A program made the position numbers and the translations under genes. A stretch of 64,000 nucleotides of DNA from Flavobacterium pectinovorum (GTDB lineage Bacteria; Bacteroidota; Bacteroidia; Flavobacteriales; Flavobacteriaceae): assembly GCF_006438875.1 (NCBI RefSeq), contig NZ_RCZH01000016.1:62897-126896 (forward strand), in the 5' to 3' direction. The notes beneath the pieces are model-generated. The model was not told the origin of the DNA. It did no database searches and saw only the letters and a list, made by a program, of their open reading frames with translations. Positions 25,279-33,904 of the stretch are shown one piece after another; the first letter of the stretch is position 1, and each line of letters begins with the position of its first letter.

Positions 25279-28200
25279 TTATCTTTTCAATGAGAAATGA
25301 CCTCTCAAAATAGGTTTGGTATTATCAATTTTTAAGGCATACCAATAATCAGAAGCGGGGAGAGGATTTTTGTCCAAAGTTCCATCCCAAGTCATTTTAG
25401 AAGCCGTTAGTTGCGCGATTAACTTTCCATATCGATCAAAAATAGTGACTTGTGCTTCCGGATAATATTCCATTCCGGTTACTTCCCAAACATCATTAAA
25501 AGTATCATTGTTTGGAGTAAAAAAGGCTGGGAAAACAATAACAACAAACGTTTTTGGATTTGCTGCCGGACAACCGCTTTTCTCCCTAACGTAAGCAGTT
25601 TGCAATCCGCCGGGCACATCATAAAACACATTTGAATTCTGAAAATAAGATCCGTCTACAGAATATTCAAAGTAATCCTGTTCTTTGGTAAGATAAATTA
25701 CAACTCTTGTTCCGTCGACCTCAATGCGGGATATTTCCGGAACCTCGCGCTCATCAACAATAATAGTTTTTTGACTGGTACAGCTTTCTGGAGCAGGACT
25801 TGTAACATCAACGGTATAAGTTCCGCCTTTTGAAACATCGATAGTTTGTGTTGTTTCGTGATTCGCAGTATTCCATTTGTATGTCATTCCGGGCACTCCT
25901 GCGTCAAGCGTTATAGTTTGAGATTGGCACAGTATTAATTCCTGATCGGTAACAACCGGAGGAGTATAGATTTGAATGTCTATAGGAATACGAGTATTAT
26001 TGATGCAGCCATTATTTGATGCTTCGGCATAATAAGTTGTATTTGTTGAGATTGTTGGAGTTTTAAAACTATTACCTGTAAATAAGCTTGTGCCGCCAGT
26101 TGATGCTGTGTACCAATTTATAAAACCAATATTTGTACTGGCAGTAATTGTTACGGATCCCGGACCACAATTATAATAGATTGATTGAGCAACAATTGGT
26201 TTGTCTGGTGTTGTATTAACGGTTGCAGTAACAGGTTTTCTATTTGATGCGCAATTGGCATCAACATAATAAGTTGTAGTTGTAGTTATTACGGGAGTTG
26301 TAAAAGAATTTCCTGTTGCTAATGCAGTTCCGCCAGTCGCAGTTGCGTACCAACTAATGGTTGCTCCAGCTGTTGCAGTAGCATTAAATGTAAAACTTCC
26401 TGAATCGCAAGCTGGATCAGGATTTGGAGAAGGAGTTACAGTCGGAATCGTTATTTTTGTACTGGCAGCTATTTCCAAAGGAGCTTCGCCCGGCATTCCG
26501 CCATATTCAACAACGTAACCCTTAGGTTGATAATCGCCACTTGAATCTCCGGTATTTGACAGATCATTCCAGGAACCTCGTATTCCAATTCCGGGTTGTG
26601 TAATGTGGGCATAATCTTCGTCTCCTTGCTGGTTTGGTTCTCCGGTATTCCAAAAAGTATATGACATTACTGTTCCTGCTTCGGGTCCGGTTACCCATTT
26701 CCAAACGCCTTCTGTTTCGGCATCACTACCTCCAATCCATCCGGTTCCAGATGCTTGTTCGCCACTTAGCTTAGCTTCGTCTGCTGATAATAGAGTTGCC
26801 AGATATCCTTTAAGACCGTAATAAGTACTCGCTTCGGCTGCAGCTTTTGCAGCTGTCCAGCTAATACCAATACTTGGTACATATAAATAAAAATGCTTTG
26901 TAGAAGGTAAATAATTTGCCTGGCCAATAGTTATTGAGAAAGTTCTCGTACCTGAAGCTGTAGCTGACGAATTAGAGAATACAATATCTTTAATGGCGGC
27001 TTCTAAATCAGAATATAAAACGTCTCCTCCGGTTGGACTTGATAACACTAGTTTTCCTTCATTGGGATACCAACCTTGTACAATTGATGGATGTGCGGCA
27101 GGATTAAGAATTTCAATTTTATCCAGACCACTAGAATAACCTGAAGAAATCTGAATATAAGCCGCTTCTGTTCCAGGTTCTGCAGGATCATGAGTAATTG
27201 TAATAGAAGGCGCAATTTTTATAGAAGTTAATGGGCAGTATAATTGATCGTCTGTTGCTTTAAGTACTGGAGGTGCAATTGAAGTTGCATTGCAATTGTT
27301 TGAATAAAGAGCTGTTGCATCTTTGAAAGTAGACCAATTAGCATTGGAATAACTGGTATTATCTACCTGAATGCAAGTAAGATTGGGATTAGATTTAAAA
27401 TCTATATCTGTAAGTGATGTGTTTTTTCCGTTTTTTAGATTAAGATTGGTTAGTTGATTGTTTGAACAGATAAAACTAGTTAAAGATGTGTTTTTGGAAA
27501 CGTCTAGACTGGTTAGTTGATTATTGCTGCAAAAGAAAAGATTTAAAGAGGTGTTTTTGGAAACGTCTAAATTCGTTAATTGATTATTCCAACACGTAAA
27601 TTCCTTTAAAAGTGTATTTTTAGTAACGTCTAAATTCGTTAATTGATTAGTAGTGCAGTATAATTCTGTTAAAGCATTATTTTGTGAAACATCCAAGCTA
27701 CTCAATTGATTAAAGGAACAAGCCAAATAAGTCAATGCAGTATTTTTAATGACGTCTAGGCTGGTTAATTGATTGTTAGAGCATACTAAAGAAGCCAAAG
27801 TGCTATTTTGGGTAATATTTAAACTAGTTAGTTTATTATTAAAACAGGATAAATAAATTAAAGCAACATTTTTAGTAACATTTAAGTTGCTTAGTAGATT
27901 GTCTGAGCAATACAGGCCATTTAAAGCTATATTTTCAGTAAAATCCAAACTAGTTAATTTGTTAGCAAAACAGGATAAAAAATTTAAAGCAGTATTTTTA
28001 GTAGCATTTAAACTTGTTAGTTGATTGTTGTCGCAATTTAAACTAGTTAATGCAGTATTTTTACTAAGATCTAAACTAGTTAATGCATTAAAAGAACAAG
28101 TTAATTTTGTTAATGCTGCGAAATCCTGAATTCCGGTTAAATCATTTATGTTTTTGCGTGTGACATCCAGCTCAGTTAATCCAATCACATTAGAAGTCAG

Positions 28201-28356
28201 AACTTTACCATCAATAGTACCGCTATCAATATTTAAATCTATTAGCGCTTTCTCAAAATTAAGATCAGGAATTGTAGTGTATTGTGCGTGCCCAAAAAAG
28301 CCGGACAGCAATAAAAATAATAATAAAGATATTTTTAAGAAATTAACATTTTTCAT
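25279..28356 (-). CDS. secreted LRR/C-type lectin/Ig-like surface protein with T9SS type-B C-terminal domain
   Basis: 1025 residues. Signal peptide 1-25 (ending GHAQ). Residues ~45-335 hold about twelve 21-22-residue leucine-rich repeats of the form LxxLDVSKNTxLxxLxCxNNQ; the ~63-nt coding repeats are visible in the DNA at 27420-28130. Residues ~495-620 resemble a C-type lectin domain (GISWTAAKAAAEASTYYGLKG, WIGGSDAETEGVWKW, GEPNQQGDEDYAH). Ig-like repeats with TISWYATATGGTALATGNSF follow. The end (FFTPNNDTFNDVWEVTG..VTIFDRYGKLI..YWYALK) is the gliding-motility-associated CHU_C domain that directs type IX secretion. Likely a surface adhesin or carbohydrate binder. Confidence 0.9.
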   Translation of the reverse strand: MKNVNFLKISLLLFLLLSGFFGHAQYTTIPDLNFEKALIDLNIDSGTIDGKVLTSNVIGLTELDVTRKNINDLTGIQDFAALTKLTCSFNALTSLDLSKNTALTSLNCDNNQLTSLNATKNTALNFLSCFANKLTSLDFTENIALNGLYCSDNLLSNLNVTKNVALIYLSCFNNKLTSLNITQNSTLASLVCSNNQLTSLDVIKNTALTYLACSFNQLSSLDVSQNNALTELYCTTNQLTNLDVTKNTLLKEFTCWNNQLTNLDVSKNTSLNLFFCSNNQLTSLDVSKNTSLTSFICSNNQLTNLNLKNGKNTSLTDIDFKSNPNLTCIQVDNTSYSNANWSTFKDATALYSNNCNATSIAPPVLKATDDQLYCPLTSIKIAPSITITHDPAEPGTEAAYIQISSGYSSGLDKIEILNPAAHPSIVQGWYPNEGKLVLSSPTGGDVLYSDLEAAIKDIVFSNSSATASGTRTFSITIGQANYLPSTKHFYLYVPSIGISWTAAKAAAEASTYYGLKGYLATLLSADEAKLSGEQASGTGWIGGSDAETEGVWKWVTGPEAGTVMSYTFWNTGEPNQQGDEDYAHITQPGIGIRGSWNDLSNTGDSSGDYQPKGYVVEYGGMPGEAPLEIAASTKITIPTVTPSPNPDPACDSGSFTFNATATAGATISWYATATGGTALATGNSFTTPVITTTTTYYVDANCASNRKPVTATVNTTPDKPIVAQSIYYNCGPGSVTITASTNIGFINWYTASTGGTSLFTGNSFKTPTISTNTTYYAEASNNGCINNTRIPIDIQIYTPPVVTDQELILCQSQTITLDAGVPGMTYKWNTANHETTQTIDVSKGGTYTVDVTSPAPESCTSQKTIIVDEREVPEISRIEVDGTRVVIYLTKEQDYFEYSVDGSYFQNSNVFYDVPGGLQTAYVREKSGCPAANPKTFVVIVFPAFFTPNNDTFNDVWEVTGMEYYPEAQVTIFDRYGKLIAQLTASKMTWDGTLDKNPLPASDYWYALKIDNTKPILRGHFSLKR

Positions 28357-28463
28357 TTTATAAAAGTATCAATTTTATAATAATAAAAAAATATATTTAC
28401 ATTTCTAACATTTAAATGTGTAATTTGATGAAAAATAACAATCTAAGAGATTGAAATTACGTA

Positions 28464-29006
28464 TTAAATTTTACTTGGCCAGTTTAGCTTCTGGAATAAA
28501 TCCCAAACAACAATTCCGGCGCTCACGGCAATGTTCAAGGAATGTTTGGTTCCTAATTGCGGAATTTCAATACAACCATCGCAAATTGCAACTGCTTCCT
28601 GAGCAACGCCATAAACTTCATTTCCGAAAACAAGTGCATATTTTTGATCTTTTTCTACTTTAAAATCCTGAAGAAAAACAGAACTTTCAACTTGTTCAAT
28701 GGCAAGTGTTAATACATTGTCTTTTTTTAGATTTTCAATAACTTCCAAAACATTTTCATGATGTTCCCAAGCTACAGTTTCGGTAGCGCCAAGAGCAGTT
28801 TTATGAATTTCCTTGTTTGGAGGTGTTGCAGTTATACCGCATAGAATTATTTTCTCAATCAAAAAAGCGTCGGCAGTTCTAAACACAGAACCAATATTGT
28901 GTAAACTACGAATATCATCTAATACTAATATTAGAGGAGTTTTGTCAGACTTTTTAAAATCTTCAATTGATTTTCGGTCCAGTTCGCTATTTTCCAGTTT
29001 TCTCAT
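28464..29006 (-). CDS. TrmH/SpoU family RNA 2'-O-methyltransferase
   Basis: 180 residues, a minimal SPOUT enzyme without an extra RNA-binding domain. Motif 1 is LVLDDIRSLHNIGSVFRTADAF, motif 2 ALVFGNEVYGV and motif 3 IPQLGTKHSLNIAVSAGIVVWDLF; the trefoil-knot AdoMet site lies in motifs 2 and 3. Family members methylate a ribose in tRNA or rRNA. The short length and motif set fit TrmH- or TrmL-like tRNA enzymes, but the target nucleotide cannot be chosen from sequence alone. It lies 107 nt before the LRR gene in the same direction. Confidence 0.9.
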   Translation of the reverse strand: MRKLENSELDRKSIEDFKKSDKTPLILVLDDIRSLHNIGSVFRTADAFLIEKIILCGITATPPNKEIHKTALGATETVAWEHHENVLEVIENLKKDNVLTLAIEQVESSVFLQDFKVEKDQKYALVFGNEVYGVAQEAVAICDGCIEIPQLGTKHSLNIAVSAGIVVWDLFQKLNWPSKI

Positions 29007-29027
29007 TTTGTTGTATTCAGGTCATAA

Positions 29028-29057
29028 AAAAAGCTTCCAAAGATAAGGAAGCTTTTT
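29028..29057 (-). terminator. terminator of the DUF1573 gene
   Basis: 11-bp stem AAAAAGCTTCC / GGAAGCTTTTT with an 8-nt loop and a T-run on the minus strand; it sits 29 nt after the DUF1573 stop. Confidence 0.88.
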
Positions 29058-29085
29058 CGATTTATTTTATTTTGTTTTTCTCAGA

Positions 29086-29508
29086 TTAGCTTTTTACTGG
29101 ATCTGGTAAAACTGTACCTTTAATAGTAAGTACTTTTGTTGGTTGTCCTTCAGCGTTAGAAGTAACCGTAACTGTTTTTGTAAATGCACCAACTCTGTCA
29201 GTAGCATATTTTACACCAATAATACCTTTAGCACCCGGAGCGATTGGCTCTTTTGGAGTTGTTGGTACAGTACAACCACAAGATCCTTGTGTATTTGTAA
29301 TGATTAATGGTTTGTTTCCGTTGTTTACAAAAACGAATTCACGTTTTCCATCAGCATTGTGAGCGATAGTTCCGTAGTCAATAGTTTCTGTTTCGAAAGT
29401 CATTCCAGCACCTTCAACTTTAGCAACTTTAGCTTTTTTAGTGCTTTGAGCGTTAGAAGCTGTAATTCCAACTACAGCTAACATAGCGATTAAGATTATT
29501 TTTTTCAT
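29086..29508 (-). CDS. DUF1573 family secreted protein
   Basis: 140 residues with signal peptide MKKIILIAMLAVVGITASNAQ. One Ig-like ASH/PapD-type domain carries the family marks GTIAHNADGKREFVFVNNGNKPLIITNTQGSCGCTVP in outline, with the conserved CGC pair, and VTSNAEGQPTKVLTIKGTV at the end. DUF1573 proteins are abundant in Bacteroidota and are probably periplasmic; no activity is established. The gene has its own promoter and terminator and diverges from mutS. Confidence 0.88.
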   Translation of the reverse strand: MKKIILIAMLAVVGITASNAQSTKKAKVAKVEGAGMTFETETIDYGTIAHNADGKREFVFVNNGNKPLIITNTQGSCGCTVPTTPKEPIAPGAKGIIGVKYATDRVGAFTKTVTVTSNAEGQPTKVLTIKGTVLPDPVKS

Positions 29509-29537
29509 CTTTTTAGGGTCTTTGTTTTAATTATGAA

Positions 29538-29566
29538 CAAATCTATATAAAATTCTTATATCTCAA
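29538..29566 (-). promoter_or_regulatory. promoter TTG-N18-TAGATTTG for the DUF1573 gene
   Basis: On the minus strand TTG (29566-29564) and the exact -7 box TAGATTTG (29545-29538) are 18 nt apart, 29 nt before the start codon. Confidence 0.6.
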
Positions 29567-29667
29567 CTTAAAAATTCCTTAAAATATTTTAATTTTTGAA
29601 CAGCTTCGATATTCCTTCAAAATATTATAAATTCGCTGTCTTAATTTTTCATTTAAAATACAATAAT

Positions 29668-32274
29668 TTGGCAGCGAAAGAGAAAGTGGTGAAAGAAACA
29701 CCCTTAATGAAACAGTACAACGAAATCAAGAGAAAATATCCTGATGCATGTCTGCTTTTTAGAGTGGGTGATTTTTACGAAACCTTTGGAGAAGATGCTG
29801 TTAGAGCGTCAAAAATCCTCGGAATAACCTTGACGAAAAGAGGTGCGGGATCTGAAACTGAAACAGCGTTGGCAGGTTTTCCACATCATTCTATTAATAC
29901 GTATTTGCCAAAATTGGTCAAAGCCGGACTTCGTGTAGCGATCTGTGATCAGCTTGAAGATCCAAAAATGACCAAAACTATTGTGAAACGCGGCGTTACT
30001 GAATTGGTAACTCCCGGAGTTTCTCTAAATGATGAAGTTTTACAATCAAAAACAAACAACTTTTTAGCCTCCGTTTATTTTGCTGGTAAAAGTATCGGAG
30101 TTTCTTTTCTCGATGTTTCTACAGGAGAATTTTTAACCGCGCAGGGAAATGCTGAATACATAGATAAACTATTGCAGAATTTTAATCCAAGTGAAATTCT
30201 TGTTCCAAAGAATAATAAAATGGATTTTAAGGCTTCTTTTGGAGATGATTTTCATACTTTTTATCTGGAAGATTGGATTTATAAAGAAGATTATGCCCTG
30301 GAAACTTTGACAAAGCATTTTCAGACCGTTTCCTTAAAAGGATTTGGAATTGAAGAGTTAAAAGAAGGAATTATTGCCTCAGGAGCAATTTTATATTATT
30401 TATCAGAAACACAGCATAATCGCGTACAACATATCACGGCAATCCAGCGTATTGCGGAAGATGCGTATGTTTGGATGGATCGTTTTACGATTAGAAACTT
30501 AGAATTATATCATAGTTATAATCCAAATGCTGTAACACTTTTAGATGTTATCGACAGAACGCTTTCGCCAATGGGAGGACGTTTGTTGAAACGTTGGCTG
30601 GCTTTACCTTTAAAAGATAGTGCTAAGATTAAAAATCGTCACGATGTTGTTACGTATTTAAAATCAGATCCTGAAGTTTTACAAAACATCCAATATCAAA
30701 TTAAGCAAATTTCAGATTTAGAGCGTTTAATTTCTAAAATTGCAGCAGGAAAAGTTTCGCCTCGTGAAATTGTTTATTTAAAAGAATCTCTGGACGCTAT
30801 TATTCCAATAAAAACTTTGGCTTTGGCAAGTAAGCAGGAAGCAGTAAAAATTATTGGAGATAGTTTACATGCTTGTGATCTTTTAAGAGAGAAAATAAAA
30901 ACAACTTTAAATCAGGATGCGCCAGTTGCGATTGCAAAAGGAAATGCAATTGCAAAAGGAATTAGTGAAGAATTAGACGATTTACGCGCGATTTCTACCT
31001 CAGGAAAAGAATATCTGGAAGGAATCGAAAAAAGAGAGTCTGAGATAACGGGAATTTCTTCTCTGAAAATCTCTTTCAACAATGTATTTGGTTACTATAT
31101 AGAAGTTAGAAATACGCACAAAGATAAAGTTCCGGCAGAATGGATTCGTAAACAAACCTTAGTAAATGCGGAACGTTATATTACCGAAGAATTAAAAGAA
31201 TACGAAACCAAAATCCTTGGAGCTGAAGAAAAAATTCATAAAATCGAAAGTGAACTTTTCGAACAATTAATTGCCTGGATTGCTACTTATATTAAGCCGG
31301 TTCAGATGAATGCTAATTTGGTGGCGCAGCTAGATTGTTTATGCTCGTTTACGCAATTGGCTATCGAAAATCAATATGTATGCCCTGAAATTGATGAAAC
31401 TTTTGAACTTGAAATCAAAAACGGACGTCACCCTGTAATCGAAAAACAATTACCGGTTGGAACACCTTATATTGCTAATGATGTTTTTCTGGATAGAGAA
31501 ACGCAGCAGCTTATAATGATTACGGGACCGAATATGTCCGGTAAATCAGCTATTTTAAGACAAACAGCGTTAATAGTATTATTGGCTCAAATGGGAAGTT
31601 TTGTTCCTGCTGATAGTGTAAGAATGGGAATTGTCGATAAAATCTTTACCAGAGTAGGAGCATCAGATAATATTTCGATGGGAGAATCAACATTTATGGT
31701 CGAAATGAATGAGACAGCTTCTATTTTGAATAATATTTCTGATCGAAGTTTAGTTTTGCTGGATGAAATTGGAAGAGGAACGAGTACCTATGATGGAATT
31801 TCGATTGCCTGGGCTATTGCCGAGTTTTTGCACGAACATCCCGGAAGGCCTAAAACGTTATTTGCAACGCATTATCATGAATTGAATGAAATGACCGAAT
31901 CGTTGCCAAGAATCCAGAATTATAATGTAGCAGTAAAAGAATTAAAAGACACCGTTCTTTTTGTTCGTAAGCTGATAAAAGGAGGAAGTGCACATAGTTT
32001 TGGAATTCATGTTGCAAAAATGGCGGGAATGCCTCAAATTGTAATTTTGAAAGCACAGAAACTATTAAAGAAATTAGAGAAGAACCATTCCAGCGATGCC
32101 TTAAACGGAGTAAAATCTGCAGCTGACGAAATGCAGATGAGTTTCTTTAATTTGGATGATCCTTTATTAGAAGAAATAAAAGAAGAAATCCTGAGTCTTG
32201 ATATAAATGCGATAACTCCGGTTGAAGCATTGATGAAACTTAATGAGATTAAAAGAATGTTGGTTAAAAAATAA
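29668..32274 (+). CDS. mutS: DNA mismatch repair protein MutS
   Basis: 868 residues if TTG 29668 is the start (then AAKEKVVKETPLMKQYNEIKRKYP). This puts the mismatch-reading Phe-x-Glu at F36 and E38, exactly the E. coli numbers. A TTG at 29596 would add 24 residues, and the first ATG is only at 29707. The connector, core and clamp follow; the ATPase has Walker A TGPNMSGKSAILRQ and Walker B LVLLDEIGRGTSTYDG, then FATHYHEL. MutS finds base mismatches and recruits MutL. No mutL lies in the window. It is followed by a 148-nt gap and two tRNA genes. Confidence 0.94.
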   Translation: MAAKEKVVKETPLMKQYNEIKRKYPDACLLFRVGDFYETFGEDAVRASKILGITLTKRGAGSETETALAGFPHHSINTYLPKLVKAGLRVAICDQLEDPKMTKTIVKRGVTELVTPGVSLNDEVLQSKTNNFLASVYFAGKSIGVSFLDVSTGEFLTAQGNAEYIDKLLQNFNPSEILVPKNNKMDFKASFGDDFHTFYLEDWIYKEDYALETLTKHFQTVSLKGFGIEELKEGIIASGAILYYLSETQHNRVQHITAIQRIAEDAYVWMDRFTIRNLELYHSYNPNAVTLLDVIDRTLSPMGGRLLKRWLALPLKDSAKIKNRHDVVTYLKSDPEVLQNIQYQIKQISDLERLISKIAAGKVSPREIVYLKESLDAIIPIKTLALASKQEAVKIIGDSLHACDLLREKIKTTLNQDAPVAIAKGNAIAKGISEELDDLRAISTSGKEYLEGIEKRESEITGISSLKISFNNVFGYYIEVRNTHKDKVPAEWIRKQTLVNAERYITEELKEYETKILGAEEKIHKIESELFEQLIAWIATYIKPVQMNANLVAQLDCLCSFTQLAIENQYVCPEIDETFELEIKNGRHPVIEKQLPVGTPYIANDVFLDRETQQLIMITGPNMSGKSAILRQTALIVLLAQMGSFVPADSVRMGIVDKIFTRVGASDNISMGESTFMVEMNETASILNNISDRSLVLLDEIGRGTSTYDGISIAWAIAEFLHEHPGRPKTLFATHYHELNEMTESLPRIQNYNVAVKELKDTVLFVRKLIKGGSAHSFGIHVAKMAGMPQIVILKAQKLLKKLEKNHSSDALNGVKSAADEMQMSFFNLDDPLLEEIKEEILSLDINAITPVEALMKLNEIKRMLVKK

Positions 32275-32340
32275 TTTCAGATTTAAAGTTTAGGTTATCA
32301 GAAAGTTATAAAATAAGTGAATTTTTTTTTCGAAAAACGC

Positions 32341-32370
32341 TTGTGTAATTGAATAAATGTCCTAAATTTG
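32341..32370 (+). promoter_or_regulatory. promoter TTG-N19-TAAATTTG for the tRNA pair
   Basis: TTG at 32341-32343 and TAAATTTG at 32363-32370 are spaced 19 nt apart, and lie 52 nt upstream of tRNA-Gly. Confidence 0.6.
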
Positions 32371-32422
32371 CACTCGCAATACAGAACAAGTGATGTGTTG
32401 TAGTTCTTTTAGAATTTGAAAC

Positions 32423-32495
32423 GCGAAAATAGCTCAGTTGGTAGAGCGCGACCTTGCCAAGGTCGAGGTCGCGGGTTCGAGCCCCGTTTTTCGCT
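32423..32495 (+). tRNA. tRNA-Gly (GCC)
   Basis: 73 nt. The acceptor stem GCGAAAA/TTTTCGC is perfect, the D arm is GCTC-AGTTGGTA-GAGC, the anticodon arm CGACC-TTGCCAA-GGTCG carries GCC, and the T arm is GCGGG-TTCGAGC-CCCGT. CCA is not encoded. Confidence 0.96.
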
Positions 32496-32509
32496 CAACA
32501 TCATATAAT

Positions 32510-32595
32510 GCTCGGATGGTGAAATTGGTAGACACGCTGGACTTAAAATCCAGTGAACAGCAATGTTCGTGCGGGTTCAAGTCCCGCTCTGAGTA
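32510..32595 (+). tRNA. tRNA-Leu (TAA)
   Basis: About 86 nt with a long class II variable arm. The anticodon arm CTGGA-CTTAAAA-TCCAG gives TAA, and the T arm is GCGGG-TTCAAGT-CCCGC. The acceptor stem GCTCGGA/TCTGAGT has G.U pairs at positions 1 and 5, slightly weak. CCA is not encoded. Confidence 0.93.
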
Positions 32596-32597
32596 CT

Positions 32598-32627
32598 AAA
32601 GCCTCTTCTTTTGAAGAGGCTTTTTTT
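32598..32627 (+). terminator. terminator of the tRNA operon
   Basis: Stem AAAGCCTCTTC / GAAGAGGCTTT with a TTTT loop and a T-run, immediately after tRNA-Leu. Confidence 0.9.
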
Positions 32628-32706
32628 ATTGTGTAAACTCGTGCATGTAGTTTTAAATAAATTTAGAATTTATGCAAGAAACCTGTGGGGTTATAAATTA
32701 GGAGTG

Positions 32707-32855
32707 AATTTTACCGCAAAGCACGCTAAGGTTAATTTTATTTTACGCATAGAAAACACAAAGTTCGCAAAGCTGGATCGATACAAAGCTTTGCGGGCTT
32801 TATACTTTTTAAACAAGCTATTAGATGAAATCTTAGCGTGCTTTGCGGTAAAATT
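32707..32855. repeat. 149-bp inverted-repeat element (MITE-like)
   Basis: Perfect 24-bp ends (32707-32730 and 32832-32855; AATTTTACCGCAAAGCACGC type) surround a second inner inverted pair (CGCAAAGC at 32768, GCTTTGCG at 32791). Its size and CGCAAAG-rich interior resemble the MITE copies at 12899 and 55744, but the ends differ. An apparent 102-codon ORF across it (32611-32919) is not credible. Confidence 0.75.
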
Positions 32856-32953
32856 ATTTACAATACAAAATATTTTGTGTTTCCTCGCAGATTTTTGTGT
32901 TGATCCTGAATTTGTTTAAAGAAAGAATTTATTCTAATAGTTATCGGGGTTAA

Positions 32954-32989
32954 GAATCTAAAATCAACAATCTAAAATCTAAAATTTAA
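32954..32989 (+). repeat. leader repeat before the YegP-like gene
   Basis: AATCTAAAATCAACAATC followed by TAAAATCTAAAATTTA ends directly at the ATG (32990). It is nearly identical to the minus-strand leader at 15861. Confidence 0.7.
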
Positions 32990-33367
32990 ATGGGTGCTTT
33001 TGTAATTAGTAAAAGGTTTAATGATGAATATAAATTCGTGTTTACTTCTAGAAAAGGCAAAGTAATATTTACTAGTTTAAGTTATGAATTGAAGTTTGAA
33101 GGTGAAGAAGATATTGAAAAATTTAAAGCAAATGTGGATCAGGCTAAGTTTTTGAAATTTAAAGGCTCTGGAGGGAAGTATTTCTTTAAATTGATGTTGG
33201 GGGAGGTTCATTTCGCAACAAGTCGAAAATACACAACGGAATTGCTTTTGCAGAAAGGAATTAAGGAAATAGTTAATTATGCTTCGAAAGCAGAAATTTT
33301 AGACTTCTCGTCAAGTGAATCTATTTTTGAAGATGAATTGGTTGAGGAGGAAGAAGTAGAAGATTAA
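32990..33367 (+). CDS. YegP-like protein (DUF1508 repeats)
   Basis: 125 residues with two DUF1508-like units: GAFVISKRFNDEYKFVFTSRKGKVIFTS and FKGSGGKYFFKLMLGEVHFATSRKYTTELLLQKGIKEIVNYA. The F-x-L..G-E-x-I..S-x-x-Y pattern is recognisable in the second unit and weaker in the first. The tail is highly acidic (EDELVEEEEVED). The function of YegP proteins is unknown. It stands alone downstream of the tRNA genes and a large palindrome. Confidence 0.75.
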   Translation: MGAFVISKRFNDEYKFVFTSRKGKVIFTSLSYELKFEGEEDIEKFKANVDQAKFLKFKGSGGKYFFKLMLGEVHFATSRKYTTELLLQKGIKEIVNYASKAEILDFSSSESIFEDELVEEEEVED

Positions 33368-33391
33368 AGAAGTGAAATGCCAGTGTTTTAA

Positions 33392-33409
33392 TCCCGATAG
33401 CTATCGGGA
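33392..33409. repeat. 18-bp perfect palindrome TCCCGATAGCTATCGGGA
   Basis: The palindrome lies 24 nt after the YegP-like stop; part of it (TATCGGGGTT) recurs at 32942. No T-run follows, so it is a repeat rather than a terminator. Confidence 0.6.
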
Positions 33410-33471
33410 CCAAATTCCATTAGCTTGGCTGTTTGTTTGGTTTTGTAGTAAATAGGTTTAAATAGAAGAAA

Positions 33472-33524
33472 AAATCCCAAATTCCAAAAAGGCTTAGTGT
33501 CTTTTGGGGTTTGGGATTTTTTTT
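33472..33524 (+). terminator. hairpin with T-run downstream of the YegP-like gene
   Basis: About 18 bp of stem with two G.T pairs (33472-33490 with 33503-33520, AAATCCCAAATTCC / GGGGTTTGGGATTT), followed by eight T residues. Confidence 0.7.
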
Positions 33525-33585
33525 GCCTGCTTGGAATTTGGAATTTCAAATATTTGGAATTTCAAATTAATTTTTGAGCATAAAA

Positions 33586-33609
33586 AAAACCATCACGATG
33601 GATGGTTTT
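33586..33609 (-). terminator. terminator of the Ala-rich lipoprotein gene
   Basis: Stem AAAACCATC / GATGGTTTT with a 6-nt loop; T-run on the minus strand, 26 nt after the stop. Confidence 0.8.
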
Positions 33610-33634
33610 AAAATCTTTAGAATTTAAGTTCTAA

Positions 33635-33859
33635 TTATTTTTTTACTTCTTTAGCAGCTTCTTCTACTTTAGCAGCAGCAGAATCAACTTTAGTTGCAGC
33701 AGAGTCAACAGTTGCAGCAGCAGAATCAACTACAGTAGCAGCAGAATCAACAGCAACAGCAGTAGAATCTACAGCTGGCTCAGCAGCAGCATCAGCTTTT
33801 TTACAAGAAACAACAGTTAAAACAGCAACAACAGCTAAACTTAAAAATACTTTTTTCAT
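33635..33859 (-). CDS. small Ala-rich repeat lipoprotein (VDSAA repeats)
   Basis: 74 residues. Lipoprotein signal MKKVFLSLAVVAVLTVVSC with Cys19. The mature part is almost only a degenerate repeat (VDSTAVA VDSAATV VDSAAAT VDSAATK VDSAAAK VEEAAKEVKK), heptad-like with hydrophobic positions every 3-4 residues, suggesting a long helix or coiled coil. The DNA shows the same 21-nt period. It has its own -7 box and terminator and is likely well expressed. It resembles in general build the abundant small helical lipoproteins such as Lpp, but that comparison is mine and no homology is implied. Confidence 0.85.
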   Translation of the reverse strand: MKKVFLSLAVVAVLTVVSCKKADAAAEPAVDSTAVAVDSAATVVDSAAATVDSAATKVDSAAAKVEEAAKEVKK

Positions 33860-33896
33860 CTTACTTTATTATAAAAGGTTAATTATTAATTCGTGG

Positions 33897-33904
33897 CAAA
33901 GATA
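33897..33904 (-). promoter_or_regulatory. -7 box TATCTTTG for the Ala-rich lipoprotein
   Basis: Exact TAnnTTTG on the minus strand, 38 nt before the start. The rest of the gap to 34208 is very AT-rich and shows no gene. Confidence 0.5.

Noticed and set aside
27420..28130. Regular ~63-bp repeats that could suggest a CRISPR array
   Set aside because: The repeats are in frame and encode leucine-rich repeats of the surface protein; spacers are absent and no cas genes are near.
29596..29667. N-terminal extension of mutS by 24 residues from a TTG
   Set aside because: The extension (MNSFDIPSKYYKFAV..) is not like MutS N-termini, while TTG 29668 puts the mismatch-contacting Phe and Glu at 36 and 38.
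32611..32919. 102-codon open frame after tRNA-Leu
   Set aside because: It starts inside the tRNA terminator and crosses a large perfect inverted repeat, which explains the repeated Ala/Lys-type segments; not a gene.
33472..33550. AATTCCAA-type simple repeat as a possible mobile element
   Set aside because: Short low-complexity units without ends or target duplication; treated as part of a terminator.
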